A stretch of 64,000 nucleotides of DNA from Chloroflexi bacterium 54-19 (GTDB lineage: Bacteria; Chloroflexota; Chloroflexia; Chloroheliales; Chloroheliaceae), in assembly GCA_001898225.1 (NCBI GenBank), contig MKTJ01000066.1, forward strand, positions 1-64,000. Direction: 5' to 3'. How positions within the stretch are numbered: the first letter of the stretch is position 1; each line of letters starts with the position of its first letter. Position numbers and translations under genes: made by a program. Positions 1 to 9,264 of the stretch are shown here, piece after piece. The notes under the pieces are model-generated. The model was given only the letters and a program-made list of their open reading frames with translations, was not told the origin of the DNA and did not search any database.

Positions 1-160
1 TGGACAGGCTCGCTTTTGCTGCCTGTTATTAACTTGGTAAAGTTCTAAATGTGTAAAGTCGAGCTAAGTGTTTCAAAAAAAGTTTTTGCCAGGCTACCCT
101 ATAGCCACTAACTCAACCTATAAATGGATTCAAAATGGTCCGGTTACGGCCAGCATAACA

Positions 161-203
161 AAAAGCCGGGAGAGCGGCTATGATATAAGCTACTTTCCCG
201 GCT
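161..203 (-). terminator. Rho-independent terminator of the exported protein gene
   Basis: Arms AGCCGGGA (164-171) and TCCCGGCT (196-203) pair. Read on the minus strand, the stem is followed by a short T run, just downstream of the stop at 223. Confidence 0.6.
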
Positions 204-222
204 GTACTTCGAACTTAAATTT

Positions 223-1143
223 TCAGGAAGCACTGAGGCGAATCAGGGTCTGCCCGGCGTTAACCTGGCCGTCGGGACTGGCCTTATTGAGGGACAAGGC
301 TACTATTTGAAGCTGCTGGCCGTTTTTGTTGTAAAACGCCGCCGAATAATTCCCAAGGGGCGCGGTACCGCTGGCCGAACCACCCTCCGGGGAGTAGCCC
401 TGGGTCGGGAGCAGGCTGGCGTAAAAGCTCAAGACCTGGGCCGGGCTATCGGCGGTAACCGCGTAATAACGCCGGGCTGACGGGCCGTTCTGGCCGTCCT
501 GGGCCAACTGCAACTCGGTAAGGCTAAAGTAGCCGCTAAAGGCGCTGCTGACCTGGACAGGCCGGGCGCAACTATAAAAGGCCACCTGGTCGAAAGCGTT
601 TTGCACGGGGCAACCCCCGGAGGCCGGGGCTGTCGTGGTATGAGCGGGAGTCGCGTTGGCTGCCGCTGCCGTACCTTTGGCAGGGGTCGCGTTTCCAGGT
701 GCAACCGTACTTTTGGCAGGCGTGCCTTTGGCGGTCGGGGCCGGGGTCGCGTTAGCCGGTTGGGGTGTTATGCTGAAAACCGTCGCCAGGGGAGTTGAGG
801 CCGCCCCAACATTGATAGTGGTCTGGGCCGGTTGGAGGTTGGCAATCAGGACGAAAACGCCAAAGATTAGCAACGGCACAATTAAGACACCGACTACCGC
901 CACGATGCCCAGGGCCATATAGTTAAAGCCCTCTTTGCGGGTTTTGGTCTTGACGGTGGCCTTGCGGACCGGGGGGGCGACCAGGCCGGGCGGTAAACCG
1001 GGGGAAGTCGGGGGGATAACCGGTCCACTCTGGGGACTGCCGGTGGGGTGGTTATCCCAGTCGTCAAAATACTCCGGCAACAAATTGGCAAGAGAATTGG
1101 GGTCGTCTGAGGCTGGCGGTTTGGACGGACTTTCGTCAGGCAT
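223..1143 (-). CDS. Membrane-anchored protein with Ala/Thr/Pro linker, unknown function
   Basis: The 306-aa product begins with a Pro/Ser-rich cytoplasmic stretch of about 70 residues, then one strongly hydrophobic segment (about residues 75-105, with VAVVGVLIVPLLIFGVF), then an Ala/Thr/Pro-rich linker (about 115-170). A folded C-terminal domain of about 130 residues follows, with Cys at its start (GGCPVQNAF, FYSCARP). This is a type II topology with the C-terminal domain outside the cell. I do not recognise the domain. The two Cys could form a disulfide (inference). The ATG at 1143 is the furthest sensible start. A terminator lies just downstream, and it is probably transcribed alone. Confidence 0.7.
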   Translation of the reverse strand: MPDESPSKPPASDDPNSLANLLPEYFDDWDNHPTGSPQSGPVIPPTSPGLPPGLVAPPVRKATVKTKTRKEGFNYMALGIVAVVGVLIVPLLIFGVFVLIANLQPAQTTINVGAASTPLATVFSITPQPANATPAPTAKGTPAKSTVAPGNATPAKGTAAAANATPAHTTTAPASGGCPVQNAFDQVAFYSCARPVQVSSAFSGYFSLTELQLAQDGQNGPSARRYYAVTADSPAQVLSFYASLLPTQGYSPEGGSASGTAPLGNYSAAFYNKNGQQLQIVALSLNKASPDGQVNAGQTLIRLSAS

Positions 1144-1230
1144 AGAATCAAGCTTTCCATTCGGCGAAGTTCACGGCTGGCTTGATTATAGCACTCCCCC
1201 CGCCGATAGCTCTAGTACTTAACCGCTATT

Positions 1231-2400
1231 TTAAGAGTGGAGGCGGTACTTGCGGCCCTTCCATTCGGTCGTCTCGTTTTTCCAGCGCACCGAATTTATG
1301 GCAATCGCGGTCATGTAGATAATAGCGATTGGCTGGATGAAAATATCCAGCAGGCTAAAGTTGTAGCGGGTCGAGTGCAATAGCCGGATGAAAGCGCCCA
1401 TAACAATCTGGGCCACCGGCAACCAAACCCACTCCGGCGAAACCGGTTGGCGGGTAACAAGGGCAAAAAGCAGCCAGAAAAACGGCCCGATAAAGACCAG
1501 CAAATTAAACAATAGGAATAAAGCCAGCCAGCCCACTTCAAAGTTGAAGAAAGCGAACAGGTTCTTGCTAAAACCGCGCCAGACCTCGTAGTTGTTGCGA
1601 TACATCCGGCAGGTCATAGAATCGCGCCCGTCAGGCAAAAGCAGCCGGAATCCGGCCTGTTTGATACGGCGGGCCAGCACCACGTCTTCCAGGACCACCC
1701 CACGGACAGCCTGGTGTCCGCCAATCTGGTCGTAGGCGGTGCGGTTGAAAAGCATAAACTGGCCGTTGGCGGCGCTGAAGGCGGGGTTAGTACTGCGCGG
1801 CACCATGAAGACCGGCAAAAGGCCAAAAGTATACATTTGCAAAAGCGGGACGGCCAGCCTCTCCCCAAACATAATGGTTTGCTGGAGCGGGAAGAAGCTT
1901 AGCAGTTGGGCATCCTCGATATACATCGCGGCCAGGGCGCTGGTCAGGGCGTTGACGCTGTGGGAGGTATCGGCGTCGGTAAATAGCAAATACTGGCCCC
2001 TCGCAGCCTCGGCCAACTGGAAACAGGCGTAATTCTTGCCCAGCCATCCTTCCGGCAACTCGCCCCCCTTAATCACCCGCAAACGGCCCTGGGGGTCTTC
2101 GGTGGGAGAGGTAAGCATTTCAACAATCGAGGCGGTGGCGTCCTCGGAGTTGTCGTCCAGCACAATCAGTTCGAAATTGGGATAATCCTGGTTCAGGAGC
2201 GAACGAATACACCGGGCAATGTTGCTGGCCTCGTTACGCGCCGGGACCAGAATCGAAACTAGCGGCGCTTCAGCGGTAAACTTTTGCTGAAAACCGTAAG
2301 CCGAAAGAGAGCGTGTCGTAACGAAGTTGATTAGAGTAAGGACAATTATATAAACCGGAAATGCTGTTATAACAATTTGATAAATTAGCAGGGGTGACAG
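1231..2400 (-). CDS. Family 2 glycosyltransferase, CrtQ/HpnB-like, likely CTG start
   Basis: A membrane-associated GT2 enzyme. The recognised reading starts with VSILVPARNE and DYPNFELIVLDDNSED, continues through DADTSH (metal-binding DxD-type), and has the late EDVVLARRIKQAG and RMYRNNYEVWRGFSKN motifs seen in CrtQ/HpnB-type transferases. About three membrane helices follow. The first in-frame GTG (2163) falls inside the catalytic fold and would remove the nucleotide-binding strand. The frame stays open to 2403, encoding an N-terminal helix (LLIYQIVITAFPVYIIVLTL), but holds no ATG, GTG or TTG there. CTG at 2398-2400 lies 7 nt after GAAAGGG, so I place the start there. ATT or a sequence error remain possible. 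The acceptor is unknown; carotenoid or hopanoid lipid is plausible by family. Confidence 0.75.
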   Translation of the reverse strand: MSPLLIYQIVITAFPVYIIVLTLINFVTTRSLSAYGFQQKFTAEAPLVSILVPARNEASNIARCIRSLLNQDYPNFELIVLDDNSEDATASIVEMLTSPTEDPQGRLRVIKGGELPEGWLGKNYACFQLAEAARGQYLLFTDADTSHSVNALTSALAAMYIEDAQLLSFFPLQQTIMFGERLAVPLLQMYTFGLLPVFMVPRSTNPAFSAANGQFMLFNRTAYDQIGGHQAVRGVVLEDVVLARRIKQAGFRLLLPDGRDSMTCRMYRNNYEVWRGFSKNLFAFFNFEVGWLALFLLFNLLVFIGPFFWLLFALVTRQPVSPEWVWLPVAQIVMGAFIRLLHSTRYNFSLLDIFIQPIAIIYMTAIAINSVRWKNETTEWKGRKYRLHS

Positions 2401-2417
2401 GTTTTAACCCTTTCTTA

Positions 2418-3422
2418 TTACATTATCTCGGCGTGGTAGGTGTGGGCGGGGCTACAGCGATAAACCCCGTCAACTTCCGTGCAGACACTGCGTGGTTCGA
2501 TATGAATCTGCACTATGGCACCATTCACCGCCTGGTCGAGGGCTTCTTCCAGTTGGTTACACAACTGGTGGGCCGCCTCAACGGTCATTTCATCGGGCAT
2601 TACCAGGTGAAAATCGATATGCCGTTCCGGCCCGGACTGGCGGGTACGCAAATCATGATAGTTAATGTACCGGGCAGAGAAATCTTCTATTGTATGCTTG
2701 ATTATTTCTTCCTCTACCGTGGGCAGACTGGCATCCACCAGCCCGCTGACCGATTGTAGAAGAATATCCCAACCTGATTTGATAATCAACAGGGCTACGA
2801 CCAGCGCCGTAACCGGGTCCAACCAATGCCAACCGCTTAACCAGACCAGGGCCAGGCCCACGAATACACCCGCCGAGGTCAGAACATCGGTTTGGAGGTG
2901 TGCGCCATCAGCCAGCAGCGCGACCGAGTCAGTTTCACGCCCAACCTTGAATAAATACCGCGAGACACCAAAGTTGACTATGGCCGAAAAACCCATCACC
3001 GCCACGCCCCAGATAGCCCCGCCAGTCTCCCCGGACTCACCGAACTTCTGGATAGCCTCGTAGATGATAACCCCGGCCCCCACGAAAATAAGCAGCGACT
3101 CAGCCGTACCGCTCAGGTTCTCGAACTTGCCGTGCCCGTAGGGATGGCTCCGGTCTGCCGGGCGCGCCGCAACCCTGACCGCGATAAAGGCCATAATAGC
3201 CGCTACCAGGTCTACACTGCTGTGAATTGCCTCCGAGATGACGCTGACCGAACCGATTGCCAGACCCACGGCCAGTTTCGCCGCAATCAGGCTGGTATTG
3301 GAGATTACACTGGCCCTGGCAGCGCGTTTGCGCCGGGCGGCATTTTTATCCGAACCCTTAACAATCGGGACATTTGTGTGTAAAGCCAATGCATTATTTT
3401 CTAGGTTTTTGCCATTTAGCAC
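2418..3422 (-). CDS. Cation diffusion facilitator (CDF) metal exporter
   Basis: The 334-aa product has the CDF layout: six membrane helices with the metal-site motif HSSVDL in helix 2, the HPYGHGKFENL loop, and the second half-site DGAHLQTDV in helix 5. A cytoplasmic C-terminal domain follows (YHDLRTRQSGPERHIDFHLVMP). CDF proteins export Zn, Fe, Co or Mn using the proton gradient; the substrate cannot be read here. The outermost start is GTG at 3422 with no clear ribosome-binding site, so the first 20-30 residues are uncertain. Its stop lies 18 nt from the proposed start of the glycosyltransferase, so the two may be co-transcribed. Confidence 0.9.
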   Translation of the reverse strand: MLNGKNLENNALALHTNVPIVKGSDKNAARRKRAARASVISNTSLIAAKLAVGLAIGSVSVISEAIHSSVDLVAAIMAFIAVRVAARPADRSHPYGHGKFENLSGTAESLLIFVGAGVIIYEAIQKFGESGETGGAIWGVAVMGFSAIVNFGVSRYLFKVGRETDSVALLADGAHLQTDVLTSAGVFVGLALVWLSGWHWLDPVTALVVALLIIKSGWDILLQSVSGLVDASLPTVEEEIIKHTIEDFSARYINYHDLRTRQSGPERHIDFHLVMPDEMTVEAAHQLCNQLEEALDQAVNGAIVQIHIEPRSVCTEVDGVYRCSPAHTYHAEIM

Positions 3423-3547
3423 AACTGGCTTATTTTAGCATAAACCGGTCACGTATACATAAACGGTTTTAAAAGCAAACGGTAACATTTGAATTATCCC
3501 TATTAGGCGTTTAAAGTGCAGGGGCTAAATGAGCAGTCGGGAGGGGA

Positions 3548-3853
3548 TTAGCCGAGCAGGGAGCGGCCCGCCCAGACCGTTACGACCCCGACCACCAGGG
3601 CTAAAAAGAGGTTGCCACTCAGGCGGGCCGCGACCAGGCTGGCAAACCCGGCGATTACGCCCGCGACCCCACTGCTGATCAGGTCGGGCAGCACCAGCGA
3701 TACAAGAATAGTGCCAGGCAGGTAACTCAACCACGTTTCAAGCTTTTTAGAAAGAGTAACCCGGCTCATCAAAAAAGGGCCGAGCCAGCGCGTCAGGTAG
3801 GTTACGGCAGCCATCCCCAGGATTGTCAATAAAACTTCAAGGTTAATCGTCAT
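3548..3853 (-). CDS. azlD: AzlD-family small subunit of branched-chain amino-acid exporter
   Basis: The 101-aa product with about four hydrophobic segments matches AzlD in length and pattern (TILGMAAVTYLTRWLGPFL, WLSYLPGTILVSLV). In characterised systems AzlC and AzlD together export branched-chain amino acids or analogues. Its ATG overlaps the end of azlC by 11 nt, as expected for translationally coupled subunits. No regulator is adjacent. Confidence 0.85.
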   Translation of the reverse strand: MTINLEVLLTILGMAAVTYLTRWLGPFLMSRVTLSKKLETWLSYLPGTILVSLVLPDLISSGVAGVIAGFASLVAARLSGNLFLALVVGVVTVWAGRSLLG

Positions 3854-4559
3854 TGAGCCACGCTCCTACCAGGCTACCGGCCAGACCTCCGAGCAAGATA
3901 TACCATTTATCGGGCAACAGAAATTTAGCCACCACCGCCACAATCCCAGCGACCAACCAGGGCAGGATGTTCTTTTTACCCTTCCACTGGGCTACCAGCA
4001 ACGCGATAAAGACGGCCAGGAAGGCAAAATCGAGACCCCACTGTTCGGGATGCTCGATCAGGTTGCCCAGCAAGTAGCCGACTACGGTCGAACCCCACCA
4101 TCCCAGGCCGATTACAAACCCGCTACCCAGCAAAAAAGCCCCGTTACGTTTGCCGCTCTGGAACTGGCCCATGGTAAGGGCCCAGCTTTCGTCGCTCATA
4201 AAATAGAGAATTACGTTGCGAGGCAGGGTCTTCAGGTGACGAATGTAGGGGTAAAGCGAAGCGCCCATCAGGATATGGCGCAGGTTTATGATAAAAGTGG
4301 TCAGGATAATAGTCAGGGAAGGCAGGGGCACGACCCACAGGCCCAAGGCCGTAAATTGGGATGCCCCCGCAAAGACCAGGACGCTCATCAAGAGCGCTTC
4401 CAGAAAACTCAGGTTAGCCTGTTTTGCCAGCACCCCGAAGACCAGCCCATAAGCGAAAACGCTCAGGGCCACCGGGAGGCTTTGCCGGAACCCAATCCAC
4501 GCGCCTGCCGCCGTGAAATCAACTTCCGGGCGAGATTCTTCCTTCACATTCTCGGTCAT
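3843..4559 (-). CDS. azlC: AzlC-family large subunit of branched-chain amino-acid exporter
   Basis: A multi-pass membrane protein of 238 aa with the AzlC signature region (ASQFTALGLW, INLRHILMGASLYPY, FYFMSDESWAL-type segment). I chose the ATG at 4559 (MTENVKEES), preceded by AAAGAGA. The longer TTG start at 4616 would add 19 charged residues without a ribosome-binding site. Overlaps azlD by 11 nt. Function by family: export of branched-chain amino acids. Confidence 0.87.
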   Translation of the reverse strand: MTENVKEESRPEVDFTAAGAWIGFRQSLPVALSVFAYGLVFGVLAKQANLSFLEALLMSVLVFAGASQFTALGLWVVPLPSLTIILTTFIINLRHILMGASLYPYIRHLKTLPRNVILYFMSDESWALTMGQFQSGKRNGAFLLGSGFVIGLGWWGSTVVGYLLGNLIEHPEQWGLDFAFLAVFIALLVAQWKGKKNILPWLVAGIVAVVAKFLLPDKWYILLGGLAGSLVGAWLNDD

Positions 4560-4763
4560 TTTTCTCTTTCGCGGAGACTTCTCCCTTGAACACGCAAGGT
4601 CAAAACGGGGACACAATCAATTTGAGGTTGGCACGGGAGGCCCGGTTAAAACCGGACCTCGTTTTAGTGACATTCAAAAATTATAACCGGGAAATTTAGA
4701 AAGTTAATTGGCAAAATGGCTTAAAATTTCAGGGTCTTAAGGGTTATTCCTGAAATTTAAGAT

Positions 4764-6842
4764 TTAGCGTTTGCCCCGCTTGCCTTTGCCTGCGCTCGCC
4801 AGGGGCATTTCGAGTTCGAGGATGGTCCCTTCCTTCGTGACGTAGACCTCGAAAAGTGAAGGCCGCACCACCTCAAAACCCGGCAGACGGGTCACCAGTG
4901 TTTCGGCCTGCCCGCTCGAAAGGGTTATCCCGGCGGTCACCAGGACGGCCTCGGCCTCGTCCAGGGTTAGCTTATCGGTGGGCGCCAGGGCCGTTTGCAA
5001 TGCGTTCGCAGCCTGGGCCAGGTATTCCGGCGTGCAGAGGCCGTAAGCGTCGATATAGTCGGCGGTAAGGTCGAGTTTTTGCAGCGTGGTCAACAGTTCG
5101 TTCTTATTGTAGAGGCCGAGCCGTTCCAGCAAGACTTCCTCCGAAACGAATCCTTTCCCGACCCGCAATTTATCCAGTTCGGCCTGGTTCGACCCGGCCC
5201 TGGCAAGGCGGTCGGCCCGGTCGTCGAACTGCTTCTGTAGCAGGTTAACCACATCGGTCACCCGCAACGATTGCTTGAAAGGGACTGCCGGGAATGGTAG
5301 TTCGCGGGGCTGGCCGTGGGCATCCTCGACAAAACTATTTCGGATTTCGTGGGCCAGGGCCAGGATCATCTTGTGCTGCCCCTGCGCCTTTAATTTATCG
5401 AGCTTTTCCAGCTTGCGCACCCGGTAATCGGGCGTCCAGAAGCCGATAATTTCCAGCCAGACCTTTATGTCGCCCCGGTAGAGGGCAAAGTCGGGGATAT
5501 AGAGCAAATTCAGGCCGGGTAAGGCCAGGGCTTCCGGTTCGCGCTGGACCTGCCAGCCCGCCGTGTGGCCTTCGCGGGCCAGGGCGCTGAATTCCTCGTA
5601 AAACCGGGCCTCGACCGTACTATCGAATTCTTTACGGGCGGCCTCTTTCTGTTTGTAATAAGCCGCCGGGTCGAAAGCTTTTGGCGCGACCTCGTAGGCG
5701 GCGGCCTCGTAGGCAACCTCGTAAGCTACCCCCGCTTCCCTGATTACGCCACCCGGTACCATTTCCAGCCCTTCCCCATTCTCTATTTGTGGGGATATGT
5801 CTTCTTCAATAACCGGGGCCTCGACCGCGCTGCGTCCCAGGTGATGCGCCACTGCCGCCACGTCGAACCAGTAGACTTTATCCCGAAGGTGGACCAGGGC
5901 GGTCAGCGACCGGACATTGTTTTCCAGGTTACCTGACACCGGGGCAAGTTCCTTCGCGGTCTTCTTACCTTTTGTGGTAGCGGCGGGGACAGGCGTAACG
6001 CCCCCGGCCAGGCGGCGAGCAAGGGCCAGCACCGTGAAGACCAGTTCGGCCAGACTTTCGCCATGCCGGGACGGGGAGCCAAACGCCTGGATTGGACCGT
6101 ACAGCCGCAACTGGATTTCACCCAGCGAATTGTATTCGAGGTCGTAGGGTATCCGTAGCTCCTTGGAGAGAAATCCTATCCGCTTGACCAGCGCCGCTGG
6201 CAGGGTGGTGCCAAAACCAAAAATCACCTCGCTACAGTTAAAAAGGAGGGTTTCAATCGCCAACCGGTTATAGCGGCGGACCACCTCGGCGGCCTCCGGT
6301 TCGCGGAAAGGCTGGCCGTCCTGGCGGGTCCGCAACTTCAAGAGGGCGTTTTCTTCGGCATCGAGATAGAGCAACTCCTCGACCAGGCCCGGCTCTAAAC
6401 CCAGACCCGCCGAAAAAAGTTCGAGCGCCTCCGGCCTTTCCCGGCCATCCACAAAGCCGGAGCGCGGGGCCGTACTGACATAATCAAAGAGGGCCAGCCG
6501 CAAGGCCGAGGGATTGTCCAGCCCGGCATTTGCGATGCTTTCAAAATCGGCCTGGCTCAACCGCTCGGCGAAAGTCTCGCTTTCCCAGGTATAAAAGTGC
6601 ATCATGGCGGTAATCAGGCCTCGCGCCAGCTTAAAATCACCCCCGGCCCGCTCGGTCAGGTATTGCTCGGAGAAATCGCGCTGCCGCTTGTGGTGCCGGG
6701 CTAAATCCGCGAAATAACGGCAGAAATCCCCGGCCAGTTCGCGTTCGGGGGCGGTTTCCAACAGCAAAGGCACAACCCGCCGCTGTTTATCTTTGCGGCT
6801 GACCGAGGTAGTTTTTCTTAAATCATCCAGTGATAACGGCAT
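4764..6842 (-). CDS. Bax1/DUF790-type nuclease, partner of XPB helicase
   Basis: The 692-aa product starts MPLSLDDLRKT and matches the DUF790 family. Its archaeal member Bax1 binds XPB and acts as a structure-specific nuclease. A nuclease-like region is visible around residues 400-540 (FYEEFSALAREGHTAGWQVQREPEAL, LYIPDFALYRGDIKVWLEIIGFWTP). The D and E-x-x-G pattern in the last of these resembles a PD-(D/E)xK core (inference). The helicase stop lies two nt upstream of its ATG, so the two are surely co-translated. A Glu/Ala/Tyr-rich insert (EVAYEAAAYEVAP) lies before the nuclease part. Role by family: opening and cutting damaged DNA. Confidence 0.85.
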   Translation of the reverse strand: MPLSLDDLRKTTSVSRKDKQRRVVPLLLETAPERELAGDFCRYFADLARHHKRQRDFSEQYLTERAGGDFKLARGLITAMMHFYTWESETFAERLSQADFESIANAGLDNPSALRLALFDYVSTAPRSGFVDGRERPEALELFSAGLGLEPGLVEELLYLDAEENALLKLRTRQDGQPFREPEAAEVVRRYNRLAIETLLFNCSEVIFGFGTTLPAALVKRIGFLSKELRIPYDLEYNSLGEIQLRLYGPIQAFGSPSRHGESLAELVFTVLALARRLAGGVTPVPAATTKGKKTAKELAPVSGNLENNVRSLTALVHLRDKVYWFDVAAVAHHLGRSAVEAPVIEEDISPQIENGEGLEMVPGGVIREAGVAYEVAYEAAAYEVAPKAFDPAAYYKQKEAARKEFDSTVEARFYEEFSALAREGHTAGWQVQREPEALALPGLNLLYIPDFALYRGDIKVWLEIIGFWTPDYRVRKLEKLDKLKAQGQHKMILALAHEIRNSFVEDAHGQPRELPFPAVPFKQSLRVTDVVNLLQKQFDDRADRLARAGSNQAELDKLRVGKGFVSEEVLLERLGLYNKNELLTTLQKLDLTADYIDAYGLCTPEYLAQAANALQTALAPTDKLTLDEAEAVLVTAGITLSSGQAETLVTRLPGFEVVRPSLFEVYVTKEGTILELEMPLASAGKGKRGKR

Positions 6843-6844
6843 TT

Positions 6845-8344
6845 TTAACTCGACTTCTTATTGGTCCCCTGGCGACGGCGGCGGGCAGCGTTGACCTCAC
6901 CCGTTTCCTCGCTGATTAATTCATACAAAACGGCCTGGCTGGCCTTGGGGCGCAAGACCCGGCCCAACCGCTGGATATACTCACGGCTGGTGGCGTTCCC
7001 GCTGATGACCAGGGCGATATTGGCATCCGGCACGTCCACTCCTTCATTCAACACCCGGCCACTAACCAGCTTGGTGTACTGCCCCGACCGGAAGCGTTCG
7101 AGGATGAGTTTGCGTTCGTCGGCGCGGGTCTTATAGGTTATGGACGGGACGAAAAAACGGCGGCTGACCTCATCCACCACGCTGTTAAACTCGCTAAAGA
7201 TAATCACCTTATCGTCGCGGTGTTCGTTCAGTAGGGTCTCTAAAACTTCCAGCTTGGCCCCGGCGTTGAGCGACAACTGGCGAGCCTTCTGGTGGGCCAG
7301 CAGAGCCGCCCGCGCCTGGGGGTCGCGCCCGCTCCGGTAGACCAGTTCCTGGTAAAGGTTGGCCCCGCTAACAAAACGGCCATATCCGCCTTTTGCAAAA
7401 CGCTGCCGGTTCAGGTACTTGCGGTAGACCTCCATCAGGCGGTCGTACTCGACCCGTTCTTCCTCGGAGAGCGCCACCATTATTTTTTGCTCCTTGAAAG
7501 AAGCCAGGAACTTCTGGCGGGTCAATTCGTGGGGCATCCGGCGGTAAAGTTCCGGCCCAATCAGGTCGTGGAGCAGCCAGTGACGATTGTCGGCCCGCTC
7601 CGGTGTCGCGCTCAGGCCGAGGCGATGAGTGGCCCAGGCTCCTTCGGCGGCGGCCCGGTAGCTCTCGGCAGGGAGGTGGTGGGCTTCGTCAAAGACCAGC
7701 ATGGCGAACTTTCCCAGGTGACGGGTGTGAATTATCGCGCTGTCATAGGTCATAATCGTGAGCGGCTTGAGGTCGTGGCGGCCCCCGCCAAAGACCCCGA
7801 TAACCTCTTTGTCTTTGAGACCGAAAAAGCCGGCCAGGGCGGTCTGCCATTGTAAGAGCAGGTCAATCGTCGGCACAATTACCAGGGTGGAGAGTTTGAG
7901 CCGGGCAATCGCCAACGCCGCCACAAAGGTCTTACCCGCGCCGGTCGGCAGGACCACCACGCCGCGCCCTTCGGCTTTTAACCAGGCGTCTACCGCCTCG
8001 GTCTGGTAGGAACGGGCTTCAAGGGTGATTTCCGGCTCGAAATCGAGCAGCGGCTTCGAGTCGAAATCAAGTTTCAGGTTAGCATACCGGTTTTTACCGA
8101 CCTGTTCGAGCAGCCAGCTTTGAATGGTGCTGAAATGTATCGGCAGACAGCGCAGAATCTGGCGCTTTTCGTCCAGGATAAACTCGACCTGGGAAAAAGC
8201 CGCCGAAATGTCGCGGTAAAACTCGATAAAAGGGGCCGCCGGGTCGCCCGGTAACCCGGTCCGCAAGACCAGATCGTTACCCCAGATAGCCAGGCTTATT
8301 TCAGTTTTAGAACTTTCACTACTTTTTGGTGCTATTTTTCTCAT
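6845..8344 (-). CDS. XPB/Rad25-type DNA helicase (SF2)
   Basis: The 499-aa protein has all main SF2 motifs: Walker A LPTGAGKT (about residue 130), motif Ia VPTIDLLLQW, DEAH in LVFDEAHHLP, SATP in LGLSATPERAD, motif V VLNEGVDVP and motif VI QRLGRVLRPK. The N-terminal domain (EARSYQTEAVDAW before motif I) fits the damage-recognition part of XPB. It translocates on double-stranded DNA and, with Bax1, forms a helicase-nuclease for repair. First gene of a two-gene operon. The ATG at 8344 has only an A-rich upstream region, with no strong Shine-Dalgarno. Confidence 0.92.
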   Translation of the reverse strand: MRKIAPKSSESSKTEISLAIWGNDLVLRTGLPGDPAAPFIEFYRDISAAFSQVEFILDEKRQILRCLPIHFSTIQSWLLEQVGKNRYANLKLDFDSKPLLDFEPEITLEARSYQTEAVDAWLKAEGRGVVVLPTGAGKTFVAALAIARLKLSTLVIVPTIDLLLQWQTALAGFFGLKDKEVIGVFGGGRHDLKPLTIMTYDSAIIHTRHLGKFAMLVFDEAHHLPAESYRAAAEGAWATHRLGLSATPERADNRHWLLHDLIGPELYRRMPHELTRQKFLASFKEQKIMVALSEEERVEYDRLMEVYRKYLNRQRFAKGGYGRFVSGANLYQELVYRSGRDPQARAALLAHQKARQLSLNAGAKLEVLETLLNEHRDDKVIIFSEFNSVVDEVSRRFFVPSITYKTRADERKLILERFRSGQYTKLVSGRVLNEGVDVPDANIALVISGNATSREYIQRLGRVLRPKASQAVLYELISEETGEVNAARRRRQGTNKKSS

Positions 8345-8563
8345 TTTATTTCAATTTTGGTTATATACTTATATCCCGCCCGGCATGGTAGTGTGGAAAA
8401 GATTGGGAGACAGGCATAAACAGCCCTGGTTACTCATAAAATAATTCCAATACGATATATTATCGCATTTTAACGCAATAAGAGCCACTCCCCTGCCGGG
8501 GTATTGCCCAGCCTCAAAATTACAAAAGAATCTTTGGATTTGTAAAATTACCACTCAAAACCC

Positions 8564-8591
8564 TTGACATATCAAGATTCAATGCTAAAAT
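8564..8591 (+). promoter_or_regulatory. Sigma-70-type promoter of the MarR gene
   Basis: TTGACA (8564-8569), 16-nt spacer, TAAAAT (8586-8591). The start point would fall at about 8597-8599, inside the left arm of the operator. Confidence 0.7.
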
Positions 8592-8593
8592 AA

Positions 8594-8639
8594 TATTACC
8601 AGAATGAAAATATCGCAGAGTAGGGATAATCTGGTAATA
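8594..8639. promoter_or_regulatory. Inverted repeat, probable autoregulatory operator
   Basis: TATTACCAGA (8594-8603) and TCTGGTAATA (8630-8639) form a perfect 10-bp inverted repeat with a 26-nt centre, covering the predicted transcription start of the MarR gene. The half-site GGTAATA recurs at 9204-9210, upstream of the next gene. Confidence 0.6.
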
Positions 8640-8662
8640 AATAATAAAAAGGTGATAAAAAG

Positions 8663-9172
8663 ATGGGCGTTAAGCCTTTAGACCCGGAACAAATTCTAAA
8701 CGTACGTGACTTCATTATGTTCCTGGGCGAGAAATTCAAAAACAGTACCGAAAATTTCGAAGATTTCAGCAATTGTTCCATTCAAGAGATAACAGTCTTG
8801 AAAATCCTGTCCCGGCAAGGTTCGACCGTTGTAAAAGACATCGCCTGCCGCTTAAATAATATCAAATTAAGCAATCTGACCAGGGTCCTGGACCACCTGG
8901 AGGAAAACGGGTACATCGAACGAAAACTGAATAAAGAGGACCGGCGCAGTTTCATAATTGAACTGACCGAGCAGGGCCGTAAACTGGCCGAGGCTTACCA
9001 GCATAATTTCGAAAAAATGGCACAGGCAACCCTGGAAGCCCTGACGCCGGCAGAGAGATTGATACTGGTCGAACTTTATACCAAAGTACGCACCAAACTG
9101 GGCGACCAGGATATTTGTCTCTCGAATCCCATTAAAAATAACCCGGAAACCGAGGAATTACTGAGGGTTTAA
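8663..9172 (+). CDS. MarR-family transcriptional regulator
   Basis: The 169-aa winged-helix protein. The helix-turn-helix runs from about residue 45 to 85 (EITVLKILSRQGSTVVKDIACRLNN), followed by the wing LEENGYIERKLNKEDRRSFIIELTEQG, which is typical MarR (DxRxxxxxLT). MarR dimers bind palindromes and release them on ligand or oxidant binding. The promoter and a 20-bp palindrome lie directly upstream, so autorepression is likely. The ligand is unknown; the nearest candidate target is the next gene. Confidence 0.9.
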   Translation: MGVKPLDPEQILNVRDFIMFLGEKFKNSTENFEDFSNCSIQEITVLKILSRQGSTVVKDIACRLNNIKLSNLTRVLDHLEENGYIERKLNKEDRRSFIIELTEQGRKLAEAYQHNFEKMAQATLEALTPAERLILVELYTKVRTKLGDQDICLSNPIKNNPETEELLRV

Positions 9173-9264
9173 GATTTTTTTAACCATAAATTAGTTCCAT
9201 TTCGGTAATATTATAAAATATAAAATATCTGCTTGAAACGCTTACATAAAAAGGGAGGCCTATA

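Larger units (their letters stand above)
8345..8662. other. Divergent intergenic region between helicase operon and MarR gene
   Basis: About 320 nt of AT-rich DNA. The right half carries the MarR promoter and operator described separately. Nothing else is recognisable; the short minus-strand readings here are not supported. Confidence 0.6.
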
